Source of the DNA: Symbiodinium sp. CCMP2592
Taxonomy: Eukaryota > Sar > Dinophyceae > Suessiales > Symbiodiniaceae
Assembly: GCA_905221615.1 (NCBI GenBank)
Contig: CAJNDT010005312.1
Span: forward strand, 393,001-457,000
Reading direction: 5' to 3'
Length of the DNA stretch: 64,000 bases
The notes under the pieces are model-generated. The model saw nothing but the letters and a program-made list of their open reading frames with translations, did not search any database and was not told where the DNA came from. Of the stretch, positions 17,869-27,794 are shown piece by piece; positions within the stretch are counted from its first letter, which is position 1, and each line of letters starts with the position of its first letter. The translations under genes were made by a program, and so were the position numbers.

Positions 17869-19068
17869 GTTTGGGGTTCAGGGCTTAGGGGTTTGGTGTT
17901 CAGGGCTTAGGGTTTCCTGGTTTAGGGTTTCGGGCAGTTTTCCGTCGTCGTGGTGCCGCTGCAATTGTTGGGGTTTGGGCGGCTTTTACTGTTGCCAGTC
18001 TCACTTCTAACGCACCTCAGGTTTTTGGTGGGCACCACTGTGAGCTAATATGGTTATGCTTGACCATGGTGGATTTTCCTTTTTTTCTTGTTGTATCTAA
18101 GCCCCTGTATTACAGTACCCATATAGATCCCTTATGGTAATTAACCCTTGTATAGATCCCTTTAAAGGAACCCTAGTTTAATTATTCTGTCACTCCACTC
18201 CAGCTTATGGAGCTTCGAGTCCTATTAGCCAAGAGTGCCCAGAAACGGAGCCTGTAGGAGTTTGCCTGCGGCTGAACCAACAGAATATCACAAACCAGCG
18301 CGATTGTTGTTGTTACAACTGTGAGTGATCACGTGCTATGGTATCCCGTCTTCAAGAGGCGTTATGTGTACTTCTGAGCACTGACAATGCCAGTCACTGA
18401 GATTCTAGCATTTTTCAGATTCTCAGATGATACTTTTTTGTATATTTGTATAATGTTGTGGCTGCGCACTCCAGGAAGGAAGGCTGGTTTGTTTCGCCTT
18501 CATGCGTGAACAGCGTCTTCAGGGTGCCATGTACCCCAAACCCTGAACCCCTAAGCTCTAAACTGGCGCTGGTAAGGGAAAGGCGAAGAGCGGCACAGCT
18601 GAAACTCTACAGTCGCAAAGTGCTACCAGCCCTACATCGCAAAACGGCCCGTCTTATCATGTTCTATGATTCGGTACAGTCTTATGTTATATTGTGCTGT
18701 GTCATACCTTGTAGTAGACGACGATGCATTATCCCATGAACCCTACATCAAAAGTCAATCATTGACTGTACTTAAGTGGGCTTGACAATTACCTATACTA
18801 TTTTGGGGGTTCCTTGTCATACTCACAATAGGGCCCCAAAACCATAGTCTAATTATTAAGCCCCCTATATCATAGAACCCTTTTTTGGATCCCTTATAGA
18901 CCCCTTTGAGAAGCCTTTTAGAGGAACCCTAATCTAAGTATGAAGCCCCCTATATCATAGTACCCCTATAGATCCCTTATAGTAACCCTTATAGATCCCT
19001 TTAAAGGAACCCTAGTAGATCCCTTTAAAGGAACCCTATTGTCTAATTATTTAAGCCCCCTATTTTAG

Positions 19069-19185
19069 CTGCCGATCGAGGCGGCAGCTGCCTTGTGGTC
19101 CTCGGAAGCTCACCTGCAAGCGTGCGTAGATGCATCAGCCTTGTCCTTCTTCATGGTTCCCCCAAAAGAATACACAGACCGGCTA
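19069..19185 (+). CDS. Exon-like island with canonical splice sites
   Basis: A 117-nt (39-codon) frame between TATTTTAG and the donor GTAAAT at 19186. Reads LPIEAAAALWSSEAHLQACV, DASALSFFMVPPKEYTDRL. Amino-acid composition is strongly protein-like. Function unknown. Confidence 0.5.
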
Positions 19186-19584
19186 GTAAATAATTCCTGT
19201 TAAGGGATATAGGTATAGGGCTCTGTCTATGATTTCTAAAAGGACAAGGGTGAGATGCATACATGGTACTATATGATATAAAATAATGGCGTCCGTTCGT
19301 AGATGCTAATTTTCGGAACTCATGCACGGACGATCGGCGTCTAGAGTGTTCATACCGAAATGTCGGGTAGTTTTGCTCGTTTGATGCTGAGGCTCACTAG
19401 TAGTGAAACTTGTGAGAGCTTCCATTCCTGAACCCCTTGGCAGCTTGACTCTGTATGTGCAGCTTCATGAGGCGGAAAACTGTGAAGCCATGCTCAGGTC
19501 GCTACTGTTGATCATTCTTGACTCCGATACCTTTGGCAACCCCAGCCCCAACTGCACCCAATCAGCCAGACGGTCCCACCCCTA

Positions 19585-19703
19585 CCCAGACCCCCGGGAG
19601 AATCTAGAAAGTAGATCCCCTAATTTGGGGCCCTATACTACTAAGGGTACTTTATAGGAACCCTCATTAAGGGATCTACTTTTTGTATTCTCGGGAGTCT
19701 GGG
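19585..19703. mobile_element. Family O element, complete
   Basis: Arms CCCAGACCCCCGGGAGAAT and TATTCTCGGGAGTCTGGG, then AGTAGATCCC and GGGATCTACT, around TTTGGGGCCC. About 119 bp. Confidence 0.8.
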
Positions 19704-20023
19704 TATTCATGACCGACAAGCACTTGCTCACGACCCGAGCAAGGAATCGGCATTGGGCCTTGGGCTTGCAACTTAGGTAGTTGTGGTGCAGCTCCTCGTA
19801 CTACCCGTGATGATGAAGAGCATGATGATGATCGTGATGGTGATCATGATCATGATGGTGGTGATATGGGGGACGTCGGCAACTGTAGTCATGGTGGGAG
19901 TAGCGTTGCTCATTACTCTTAATTGGCCCCATTGTCAGTATTGCTAACATTCGTGTTGCTCAGTACTCTTCGTTGGTCCCATGTTCAGTATTAAGCTCAG
20001 CTGTCCCACCACCGAAGCCTCAG

Positions 20024-20110
20024 CAAGGAAAGCCGTACTTTGCGAACGCTGTGGATGCACGCGCCGCTTCGACGCCTTCGGAGAACGCTTCCTGGCCGAA
20101 GCTTCACCAG
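20024..20110 (+). CDS. Exon-like island, cysteine motif copy 1
   Basis: Between GAAGCCTCAG and donor GTACCC (20111). One frame reads ARKAVLCERCGCTRRFDAFG then ERFLAEAS. The CGCxRxFDxxGxR pattern recurs in the island at 22140, which favours this frame. Another frame over the same bases (KPYFANAVDARAAS) is also open. Confidence 0.45.
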
Positions 20111-20126
20111 GTACCCTTTTCAGGGT

Positions 20127-20128
<2 letters not shown>

Positions 20129-20170
<42 letters not shown>
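20129..20170. repeat. (GA)n microsatellite
   Basis: Pure AG repeat directly downstream of the donor at 20111, at the 5' side of an intron. Confidence 0.95.
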
Positions 20171-20172
<2 letters not shown>

Positions 20173-20275
20173 GCACCTCGCGTCTCACACCAAACTTGGA
20201 CACTGGCGTAGCGCTCGCGCGCAGGGGGGCAGGGTTCCGTGCTCTGCTTCTCATACGCCTTGCAAGCAAGCAAGC

Positions 20276-20276
20276 A

Positions 20277-20322
<46 letters not shown>
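20276..20322. repeat. (GA)n microsatellite
   Basis: Second AG tract in the same intron with one AAAG interruption, followed directly by TTTAGGG-type repeats to about 20410. Confidence 0.95.
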
Positions 20323-20540
20323 TGAGGTTTAGGGTTAAGGGTTAAGGGTTTCGGGATCAGGGTCCTAGGGTTTAGGGTTTAGGCTTTAGGGATCAGGGTT
20401 CAGGGTCTCTTGAGCACTATTTGCTTTCTGCCTTTGAGGGGTTGTGTTTGGCTTTCCAAACCCGTGGACATGGCAGGACAAACGTGAAAGCGTCAGTGTG
20501 CTCTGAGACATCTGCTTGTCCTCATTGCAGGTCTTCATCT

Positions 20541-20641
20541 GGGAGTTTCCGAAAATTAGGGGTACCTTATTTGGGGGTCCTTATAATACGGAGTCCTACT
20601 ATTTGGGTACTATATTTGGATCCCGATTTTCGGAAACTCCC
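20541..20641. mobile_element. MITE-like family A, complete copy
   Basis: Terminal inverted repeats GGGAGTTTCCGAAAAT and ATTTTCGGAAACTCCC. It is flanked by an exact 4-bp direct repeat ATCT (20537-20540 and 20642-20645), a likely target-site duplication. About 101 bp with no coding capacity. Confidence 0.85.
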
Positions 20642-20680
20642 ATCTAGGACTGGTCAAAGCAACAAACTAACTTGTTGAAG

Positions 20681-20856
20681 GTGCCATTTGCCCCCTTTGA
20701 TTCTTCCTCCGCACCCCCCAAGTCCAGTAGTTCTTCAGACGCTTGCGGGAGCTCGGTGTTGCAACTCAGCATAGGACCAGAAGAGATCAAATACAGCTTC
20801 TTTGCAGTACACGATGGCGCGAAAATGTCTAAACTCTACTTCAACTCTGCTTAGCA
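20681..20856 (+). CDS. Exon-like island (3' end approximate)
   Basis: Begins after CTTGTTGAAG and reads VPFAPFDSSSAPPKSSSSSD, ACGSSVLQLSIGPEEIKYSF and FAVHDGAKMSKLYFNSA to a stop. A donor at 20757 (GTGTTG) could shorten it. Confidence 0.4.
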
Positions 20857-21015
20857 TCTTTTCGTCACAGCAGTTTTTTTCGCTGTGTCGGTGGTGATGA
20901 TTTGAGGCTAGAGTTTCTGCGTTGCCGTAGGGGTTGTGGGATGCAGATGCTGGGCTGCAAGGGGTAGACCAGATCTTCCGTAGTGCACCGGGCACCCGAA
21001 ATCAACGTGCCCTAG

Positions 21016-21077
21016 GCCACTGCTGGTGCGACTCCTGCTGGGAAGGCTGTTGGCGACCGCGGCACGGCCCTTGCAAG
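21016..21077 (+). CDS. Exon-like island, CWCDSC motif
   Basis: Between GTGCCCTAG and a GC donor (GCACTC). Reads HCWCDSCWEGCWRPRHGPCK, seven cysteine/histidine residues in 20, suggesting metal binding. The CWCDSC core is repeated in the island at 22140. Confidence 0.45.
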
Positions 21078-21409
21078 GCACTCTCGGGCTTTGGGAACTG
21101 AGTCCTGAATCTTACCCTAAGGGTCCAAGTACATAACAATCATGTAATATGCTCTCCAGAATCCTAACCTACATAACTACTCTCCTAAAACCGAGTGCCT
21201 AATTATTGCGTGACCCTTGGGGTTAGTGCCATTGACTTTTCCGGCGCGGCCGGACGTAGTTTGTCCTTACGAGCGCAGAGGAAAGTTGTGCTAAAACACT
21301 CTCCACAGCTAACCAGTCTCAGTCTCCGAAGACTTAGCCCATCAACTTACGATTTTCTTGTTTAACAAGGGCATGGCTCAGTGTTGTAACTATTGAGCTT
21401 GCAATGGCT

Positions 21410-21890
21410 TGCAGAACAAAACAGGGACAAAAGCGCTGTCTTTGCTAGCCAACCATGCATCTTGATCGGAACAACAGAAGGAACGGCAGAGCGCGATGCG
21501 TCGCAGAAGGTAGAGCTCTCGGAAAGATTGCGTATGCAAACCCACGATCCCACTGTTGGTTCACAGATGGTTCGCCGGGTTGATGGCGTCCGATGAACCC
21601 TGAGCTCTCGGGGCTATTGCAAGAACATCGGCACAGAAGGAAACCAACAAAAGAAGTGATGTCTCCAGCTGGCAACAGAAGCGATTTGTTACACATGAAA
21701 GCTCGCCACATTGAATTGCAGAGGGTCCTTCTTCCGGTTGTTTGTCACCTCGCCTTTCACAACCTGAAGATGCCAAAGTCTGAGTCTGAGTATGATTGCA
21801 ATCGAGCCCTCGCAAAAACTGAACCAACGATCTTCCAAAAGGACGAAGACCTCAGTTCAGGCCCAAGTACACACAACACCCGTTTTCCAT
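21410..21890 (+). CDS. Two overlapping open frames, possible exon(s)
   Basis: A frame with FASQPCILIGTTEGTAERDA and SQKVELSERLRMQT ends near 21596. Another in a different phase (LSGLLQEHRHRRKPTKEV, LLPVVCHLAFHNLKMPKSES) runs to about 21893. Composition is plausible, but splice sites are not resolved and no family is recognised. Confidence 0.3.
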
Positions 21891-22018
21891 GGTAGTTCTC
21901 TAAATTAGGATCCCCTCCTTGGCCCCCAAGAGGGTGCGGCACCCTGGGAAAAAGGAGTCGACAACGGACCCTAAACAAAAAACTACCCAGGGAGGTTTGA
22001 AGCCTAAACCCTACAACC

Positions 22019-22122
22019 CCCTTACCGGTAAACCCCTAAACCCTAAACCCCCTAAACCCTAAACCCCCTTAACCCTAAACCCTAAACCCTAAACCCCCTA
22101 AACCCTAAACCCCCTAAACCCA
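22019..22122 (-). repeat. CCCTAAA-type interstitial telomere-like array
   Basis: About 13 near-perfect CCCTAAA units, with one-base insertions giving CCCCTAAA, directly upstream of the exon-like island at 22140. Confidence 0.95.
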
Positions 22123-22139
22123 TGGAACGTTGAATCCAG

Positions 22140-22238
22140 ATCCCTGGAGCTCGGTGCTAGAGGTCTGTGGCTGCTCCCGCGCCTTCGACAACTATGGAGA
22201 CCGTATTTGCTGGTGTGACTCCTGCGACTTGGACCAGG
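22140..22238 (+). CDS. Exon-like island, cysteine motif copy 2
   Basis: Between TTGAATCCAG and donor GTTTAGAG (22239). Reads SSVLEVCGCSRAFDNYGDRI then CWCDSCDLDQ. It combines the CGCxRxFDxxGxR pattern of 20024 and the CWCDSC of 21016 in one exon. This suggests a duplicated zinc-binding-type module. The intron starts with TTTAGGG-like sequence. Confidence 0.5.
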
Positions 22239-22383
22239 GTTTAGAGTTTAGGGTTTTTTTAGGGTTTTGGTGATTTGTTCATGTTGTGTTTGTGTTTTTT
22301 GGGATTTTTGGTGTTTGCTGTAGGGTGTTTTAGGAGTTTTACGGTTTTTAGGGTTTCGGGCTTGATCATCTTCAGGACTCCAG

Positions 22384-22486
22384 GTGGAGGTTCCAGCGAT
22401 CTCGAAGCTTCGAAGTGCCAAAGCCCTTTTTTTGCCAGCTGATTTGACGGAGACCTCTCCTGCAGGGGCCTTGGATTTGGGCCAGG
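22384..22486 (+). CDS. Exon-like island
   Basis: Between GGACTCCAG and donor GTGTTG (22487). Reads VEVPAISKLRSAKALFLPAD then LTETSPAGALDLGQ. Unknown function; helical start and disordered end. Confidence 0.5.
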
Positions 22487-22559
22487 GTGTTGGGGGCTCC
22501 TTATCAGCACTATAGTATGAAATACCCCCACTTACGCTATTCTAATTATTGAGGCTCCT

Positions 22560-22769
22560 GCATGACTGCCGCCTATATCGAAGCCCCAAGCCTGCGGCCA
22601 CCTTCAACGAGAAGATCCCCATCGCTCGGATTTTTGCACAGCAGCCACTAGGCCCTCGTCCAGTGGCTCCGGAGGAAAAGAGGCTCTTTGACGCCTCGTC
22701 TGTTGCAGCACCCACTCCTCTGAGGGATATCTGCCTTCTCCTGGTCCTGATGTCAATGCCAAGGCTCTG
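22560..22769 (+). CDS. Exon-like island with GTAAGC donor
   Basis: Reads KPAATFNEKIPIARIFAQQP, LGPRPVAPEEKRLFDASSVA and TPLRDICLLLVLMSMPRL up to a strong donor GTAAGC at 22770. Phase 2 at the 3' end. The 5' end is uncertain. One of the best supported islands. Confidence 0.5.
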
Positions 22770-22933
22770 GTAAGCAAACTAAATCCAGCAGGCCACAACA
22801 GCCCGTACGTCCTACACCATACACCGATAACAGCCTCGATGGAAATTCCCTTGGTAGCGGCAGCCACCAGATGTACCTTTAAATCCTCGTCATCCTATCC
22901 CGATGATAGCTGTGATAGTTGTGTTTGTGCTAG

Positions 22934-23085
22934 GCTGGCCGGGCTGTCAAGCGAATGACATGGATGACTGCTCCTCGACCGACAGAGACGTGTCACTTCC
23001 AGCAGCTTACGTGGAGTCTTCGGGATTTCGCGTTTGAGGGCATGGCACCTGCTGGCTCAGGCTTCGAGGGCTTGTGCCTTTGCGG
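22934..23085 (+). CDS. Exon-like island, two possible frames
   Basis: After TTGTGCTAG one frame reads QANDMDDCSSTDRDVSLPAA then YVESSGFRV to a stop at 23035. Another reads TAPRPTETCHFQQLTWSLRD, FAFEGMAPAGSGFEGL. Both are protein-like, so the true frame is undecided. Confidence 0.35.
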
Positions 23086-23412
23086 GGCTCTATAGTTCCC
23101 GAAGAGCTCCAACGCAGATCAAAAAACAGGGACACAGGGCTGGCAAAGTTTAGATGGCAATATAGCAACGCGATTGAGACATAGAGTGCCCACCCCCCAA
23201 GATACGGAAACCTCTCCCAAAGCATAATATAGTGCAGGAACCTGAAGATAGGAGCCCTCATCAAACCCTATAAGCCCTTGTCCCAACGCCTCATGGCCTC
23301 AAGTCCCTGAAGCCTTCAAGGATTTCCATGCCACCAGGCCTCAGAAAACCCTGAACCCTTAACCCAATAACCCAAAGCCCGAAGCTCCAAGACCCTTCAA
23401 GGAATTCCATGT

Positions 23413-23512
23413 GGGTAGTTGTCAAAATTCAGGTCCCTGTTTGGCAAACGTAAAAATTGGTGCCGTATTATGAGAGGGACCCAAAAAGGGACCATAATTT
23501 TGACCAGCACCC
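23413..23512. mobile_element. MITE-like family B, copy 1
   Basis: Arms GGGTAGTTGTCAAAATT and AATTTTGACCAGCACCC with imperfect pairing. Exact 4-bp flanking direct repeat ATGT (23409-23412, 23513-23516). The inner sequence has GGTCCCTG and GGGACC steps typical of the family. Confidence 0.8.
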
Positions 23513-23522
23513 ATGTATCCAG

Positions 23523-23621
23523 GCGTGCCGCCCACCGAGCTGGCGGGCTGCCGCTGCGGCCGCCGCGGCTGTCCGGGAGACGCCTGGGATGCAACGGACC
23601 GGAGACTTGGGGATGTCCCAG
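23523..23621 (+). CDS. Exon-like island directly next to a family B element
   Basis: Between ATGTATCCAG and donor GTGTAT (23622), 99 nt, phase 0 at both ends. One frame reads RPPSWRAAAAAAAAVRETPG then MQRTGDLGMSQ. Another reads PTELAGCRCGRRGCPGDAWD then ATDRRLGDVP. The choice is open. The upstream element ends only 10 bp before the exon. Confidence 0.4.
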
Positions 23622-24300
23622 GTGTATAGAAAAACAATGATACTAATGAATGACGATAATGATGATAACCATGCAAGGATCATACTGATCATTGTCTAAA
23701 TGGTCGTAATGAAGCAGTAGGGATGATGGGAATTATACGTTTTAGGGGTCTTACGATTTGATTACCGGCTACAGGATGTAGGCTTTTTGGGGCTAGGCTA
23801 CAGCGCTCAAAGGGTAAGACCAGAACGGATCTTACCGAGAGTCGATTACTGGTAGATTCGCAGCTGTGCAGATGCGTTCGAGCTCCAGACAGCCTTCTGC
23901 AGCCCTGCAACCTTGTGAACCCTGGAAGACAAAGACTGTTCCCTTGCGTGGGGCTGTTACTCCTCAACCCACAAGCCTAGACCCTAAACCTTTTAGGCTG
24001 TAGGGCTTTTGCTGGGACAGGACATGACAAAGCCCATCATCATCAAAGAGTCCACAGCTGCCGGCTTTATGGCTTTCTTGCAAGGCTTTTTTGCCTTCTT
24101 TGGGCTGAAGTGCAGTTGCCAGCCGCATCAAATCGGGGTTTCTTTCTATTTTCAGGCCTCTTATTGCAGAATCGCGTGTTTTCGATTGAGGTGCGGTTAT
24201 GGGTTGCCCTGGCAAGGCATGGCACAATCGCTTTTCCCATCGAAGAAAGCCAACACTCTACAGGAAGACCCCGGAAAGACCACGCAAAGTGCGAGGATCC

Positions 24301-24414
24301 TACCTATAGTCTCCATTGTAGTTCCCTTTTTTGGTTAACCAAAAACTCTATTATAGGTTCCTAACCATAAAATTGGATAACCCAAAAAAGGAACTACAAT
24401 GGAGACTATAGGTA
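24301..24414. mobile_element. Long hairpin element (family L)
   Basis: Arms TACCTATAGTCTCCATTGTA and TACAATGGAGACTATAGGTA continue inward as GTTCCCTTTTTTGG and CCAAAAAAGGAAC, about 34 paired bases each side around a 45-bp loop. No second copy seen in the window. Confidence 0.8.
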
Positions 24415-24461
24415 TAGGGTGAAGGCCCGGGGGCTCCTGATACTCGGGGGCCTCACAAGCT

Positions 24462-24647
24462 GGGATGAAGGCAGGACGAAGGATCCCTGGTATCAGGGCT
24501 CCCCATTGGGGATCATCCCACCTACAGTAGAAGCCAGAAAGTTGGAATCTCATTATCGTATCCCCTTTAAGGTAAATCATAGGGGATCCTACCATTATTC
24601 CATACTCCAACTTTCTGGAGTTCCCTTTAGGACCTACCTTCATCCCC
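24462..24647. mobile_element. Family J element interrupted by a family I element
   Basis: Outer arms GGGATGAAGGCAGG and CCTACCTTCATCCC resemble the ends of the element at 61111. Inside lies a complete family I element (24522-24629), which indicates nested insertion. Confidence 0.65.
24522..24629. mobile_element. MITE-like family I, copy 1 (nested)
   Basis: Inner arms CCAGAAAGTTGGA and TCCAACTTTCTGG. Outer ends CTACAGTAGAAG and AGTTCCCTTTA are asymmetric. The copy at 43095 has the same outer ends in the reverse order, so the two copies are in opposite orientation and these ends belong to the element. Confidence 0.8.
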
Positions 24648-24693
24648 GCTTTGGGGAGCCCTTTGAGATATGCATGAACCTCTGGAGCCAATT

Positions 24694-24793
24694 GGGTGGT
24701 TGTCAAAATTATGGTCCCTTTTTGGGTCCCTAATACAATACGGCACCGACTATTGAGGGTACCCAGAAAGGGGCCACAATTTTGACAACTACC
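24694..24793. mobile_element. MITE-like family B, copy 2
   Basis: Arms GGGTGGTTGTCAAAATTATG and CACAATTTTGACAACTACCC with GGTCCCTTTTTGGG inside. Flanked by ATT on both sides. It lies 13 bp from a family A copy. Confidence 0.8.
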
Positions 24794-24805
24794 CATTTGA
24801 GATAT

Positions 24806-24901
24806 GGGAGTTTCCGAAAATAGGGGGCCCTAATATAGTTCCCTAAATATTAGGATCCTTATTTTAAGGACCCCAAAGTACCCTAATTTTCGGAAACTCC
24901 C
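24806..24901. mobile_element. MITE-like family A, copy 2
   Basis: Arms GGGAGTTTCCGAAAATAG and TAATTTTCGGAAACTCCC. Exact 4-bp flanking direct repeat ATAT (24802-24805, 24902-24905). Centre TTAGGATCCTTATTTTAAGG. Confidence 0.85.
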
Positions 24902-24923
24902 ATATCCATGATTCCGGGAACAG

Positions 24924-25045
24924 GTTGGCCGCATCTGCAAGAAACCTCAGAGCACTGGGAGTGGGGGGGAGAATGGCCGGAGATGATGGTTGTCTAGTGA
25001 CGATTGTCATTGCTCTTCACCCGCTTCATAAAGTCCTAGTTTCGC
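24924..25045 (+). CDS. Exon-like island (3' end approximate)
   Basis: After GGGAACAG reads LAASARNLRALGVGGRMAGD, DGCLVTIVIALHPLHKVLVS. Alanine/leucine-rich with a hydrophobic segment. A donor GTGACG near 24996 could shorten it. Confidence 0.4.
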
Positions 25046-25059
25046 GAAATCTAAGCCTA

Positions 25060-25340
25060 AGTAGGCTTCTAAATCCTGAACCCTAAACGCTAAACATTAA
25101 GCCCCTAAACCCTGAAACTTGAACCCTTAACCCTATATAAACCGTAACGAATCACTCCCCAAATCGCTGCACAAACAATATGTTGGCGGCATCCTTTCGG
25201 TTACGAGCCTTCTCGCTGCACCTGCGCCATAATAGTGGGTATTTAGTATTTTTACCGGCGGGTTTGGGGTTTAGGGCTTTAGGGGTTTAGGGCTTTAGGG
25301 TTTTAGGGTTTAGGGTTTTTGGTAAATTAGAAGGGTAGTT
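25060..25340. repeat. Opposed telomere-like arrays
   Basis: CCCTAAA-type units at 25075-25140 followed by TTTAGGG-type units at 25258-25325, within the intron before 25362. Here the order is the reverse of that in most introns of the window. Confidence 0.8.
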
Positions 25341-25361
25341 TGGGGGTCTGGGTCGGTGCAG

Positions 25362-25418
25362 CTCGCCAGTCGCAGCTCACAGAGGGAAGTCGCGCAAAGC
25401 CACAATCCACAGGACTGG
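25362..25418 (+). CDS. Exon-like island, 19 codons
   Basis: Between GGTCGGTGCAG and donor GTTTTC (25419). Reads LASRSSQREVAQSHNPQDW, phase 0 at both ends. Followed by TTTAGGG-type repeats (25428-25480). Confidence 0.4.
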
Positions 25419-25786
25419 GTTTTCTGGTTTAGGGTTCTAGGGTTTAGGGTTTAGGGGTTTAGGAGTTTAGGGTTCTGGGTTTAGGGTTCTGGAGTTGGAA
25501 GTCCGTCGTCTCCTGAAGCCCGAGATACGGATTCGTACTCTCATGAAGCCCGAGATAGGAAGTACCCGAATGCCAAATGCTACGCCACCGACAACTCCAA
25601 ACCCTGCACCATAAACCCCAAAGTCCTATTCTTTGCATACTATAGGGCCCAAAGATTAATACAAGCAAAGCATGATGGGACCCAAAGCCCTCCTCAAATT
25701 ATTAAGGCCCCTATAATAAAGATCCCTTATAGACCCCTTTAGGAAACCGTTTAAAGGAATCCTATTCTAAGTATCAAGGCCCCTAT

Positions 25787-25903
25787 AGTACTTGGCTGAC
25801 GTTGGCGGCCGGAGGCCTGTGTCCAAAAGCCCGTGGCCTGTCCCTCCGACAGCGCAGGCAACGGGGGAAGCTGAGTGGGATGAGAGACTGAAGAACTCTA
25901 CGG
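25787..25903 (+). CDS. Exon-like island
   Basis: Reads LADVGGRRPVSKSPWPVPPT, AQATGEAEWDERLKNST up to donor GTTTAA (25904). Open without a start codon. Proline-rich then charged. An antisense frame over the same bases is longer but hits no splice logic. Confidence 0.45.
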
Positions 25904-26141
25904 GTTTAATCATGGGATTTATGTAGGGTTCTAGGGTTTCGAACAGGGTTAGGGACTCCATCTTCGGTTTGCACGTTTTTGGGGCTGAAGGAAATTCCCC
26001 AATCCTCCCATCGACGTTCTGTGCATCGACCAGCATGGTCTCGGTTGCATGCAGCGGGCCCCAAACCCTGAACCACATAACCCCCGAATCCTAAACCCTA
26101 ACCCACGACTAGACAAGGCACCCCTAAGCCCCAAACCCCAG

Positions 26142-26258
26142 GCACCCCTTCGCGTTGCCGCTCTGCGCGCTTCCTGCAGCCCTGCCGGGACTGCGCCAGC
26201 TGCGCATCACGGCGGATCTGCTCCCAGGCTTCCAAAGCCCAAAGGGTCCAAAGTAACG
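26142..26258 (+). CDS. Exon-like island bounded by CAG and GTTTAGGG
   Basis: Exactly 117 nt between AAACCCCAG and GTTTAGGGTTTAGGG. One frame reads APLRVAALRASCSPAGTAPA, AHHGGSAPRLPKPKGSKVT. Another gives LRQLRITADLLPGFQSPKGP. CCCTAAA-type repeats precede and TTTAGGG-type follow. Confidence 0.45.
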
Positions 26259-26285
26259 GTTTAGGGTTTAGGGTTTAGGGCTATG

Positions 26286-26378
26286 GGAGATACTTCCCCA
26301 AATCATAATAGTAATTCCTAATATAGGAAACCTACATCCCCCCCAATCATAATAGTAATTCCTAATATAGGAACCCTA
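26286..26378. repeat. Family P tandem pair
   Basis: Two adjacent copies of ATCATAATAGTAATTCCTAA followed by TATAGGAAACCTACAT. Related copies are at 28060-28125 and, reversed, at 54806-54848. Confidence 0.8.
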
Positions 26379-26609
26379 CATTCTACCATAAAGGTACTTT
26401 AGACCCTTAGGGAACAGCGGCTTTAGGATTCCGTTAAAAGGGCTCCTTAGAGGGATCTACCGGGTTCTATGAAGGGGGTGTGGGGTTTAGGGCTTTTCGG
26501 GTTTGTGGGTTTCAGGGATTCGGGTTCAAGGGTTGAGGGGTTGAGGGCTTAGAGTAAAAATGCACCTGAGTAAGATCGTCGTGGGTTTCCCTTCTCCCTA
26601 TGGACATAT

Positions 26610-26725
26610 CTCACAACCGTTTCGGCATTAACGAAGGAGATCTATGAAGGTGTGTCGGCCCGCAAGAAATTCGATGTCTTAACGCCGATTTCTGCGGATG
26701 GAAGGGAGCCCAAAAAAAGCAAAAA
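26610..26725 (+). CDS. Exon-like island
   Basis: Reads ALTKEIYEGVSARKKFDVLT then PISADGREPKKSKK. Strongly protein-like charged sequence. Boundaries not resolved; an internal GTGTGT near 26651 may be the real donor. Confidence 0.4.
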
Positions 26726-26874
26726 AGTCCTAAACCCCTCCGCCCTAAGCCCTGAACTCTGAAGGAGTCCTGAAGGGAGCCTGTGTGTTTGTTGCGGAAC
26801 CCCGAAGCTCTTCCATCGACAGCTTCAAACTTCAAGCCCTAAACTGCAGCCTTGCTAAACTCGTCTTGAGTTTA

Positions 26875-27035
26875 AGGCCTTAAACCCTAAACTCTAAACC
26901 CTAAAGCCTCAACCCTAAACCGGTTTTGGTGTAAGCCGACTTTGGCTGGATCATTTCGCAGTAAAGGGTCCACTGCACTTTACAATGATCCCTAAACCCT
27001 AAAACCCTAAACCCTAAAGCCCTAAACCCTTAAAT
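26875..27035 (-). repeat. CCCTAAA-type arrays
   Basis: Two clusters (26880-26920 and 26990-27035) of CCCTAAA units upstream of the exon-like island at 27042. Confidence 0.9.
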
Positions 27036-27041
27036 CCCCGA

Positions 27042-27124
27042 AGCTGAGGAGCAGCTTCTGGGATTCCAGCGAAGTCTTCGGCCAAGTCGCCGGGAATCTG
27101 GAGGTGCTTGGCACCCTTCTAAGG
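27042..27124 (+). CDS. Exon-like island between opposed telomere-like arrays
   Basis: Reads EAEEQLLGFQRSLRPSRRES then GGAWHPSK, and ends at GTTTAGGG (27125). CCCTAAA units precede it and TTTAGGG units (27125-27215) follow. Confidence 0.4.
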
Positions 27125-27720
27125 GTTTAGGGTTTTTGGGTCTAGGGTTTATGTAGGGGTTTAGAGTTATAGGGTTTAGGGGTTTAGGGTTAGAGGGTTT
27201 AGGGTTAGGGGATTCAGGGTTTTGGAGCGCTTCTAGTTCTATGGTTTTGGAACGCTTCTAGGGCCTTCTAGGGTGTTTAGGGATGTTTAGGGTGTCGCTT
27301 GAGTTTCTTCAAGGATTGTGTATATGGGCTCAATGATTGTACTAATGTTCACATCAAGTCGTATGATACGGTTTCACCCGTGCGGTTGCTGTATACAGGC
27401 CAGGTGAGATATTGTCGTTCTTTAAGGAGTATGATTGTTCAAATGACTACAGAGCCGTGTCATGTATCCGCCGGTTGCTATGCTTGGCAGTACTATGACC
27501 TGACATAGCCCTTGATTCACTGATCGTATAGTACAAGATACTACCATCGTCTCTAAACCCTAAACCCGAAGGCCTTACATGAGCGTATAGTCCCTGAATA
27601 CTATAGTATTCTAATGCAACATACCATTGTTAAGGCCCCTCCCTTGCAGTTTTGCATGAATTGAAGCCCTGCAGGAACTTGTGCTGGAAGACCCAGCGGC
27701 TCGGCTGGAGCTTAGACCTG

Positions 27721-27794
27721 ACCTGGACCCTGAAGAACCTACCGTTTCAGGGTTCCCGAGTCCTTAAAACGGTAGGTTCTTCAGGGTCCAGGTA
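27721..27794. repeat. Perfect-arm palindrome (family D-like)
   Basis: Arms ACCTGGACCCTGAAGAACCT-ACCGTTT and their exact reverse complement at about 27767-27793, with a roughly 20-bp loop containing AGGGTTCCC. About 26 paired bases per arm. Confidence 0.85.
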
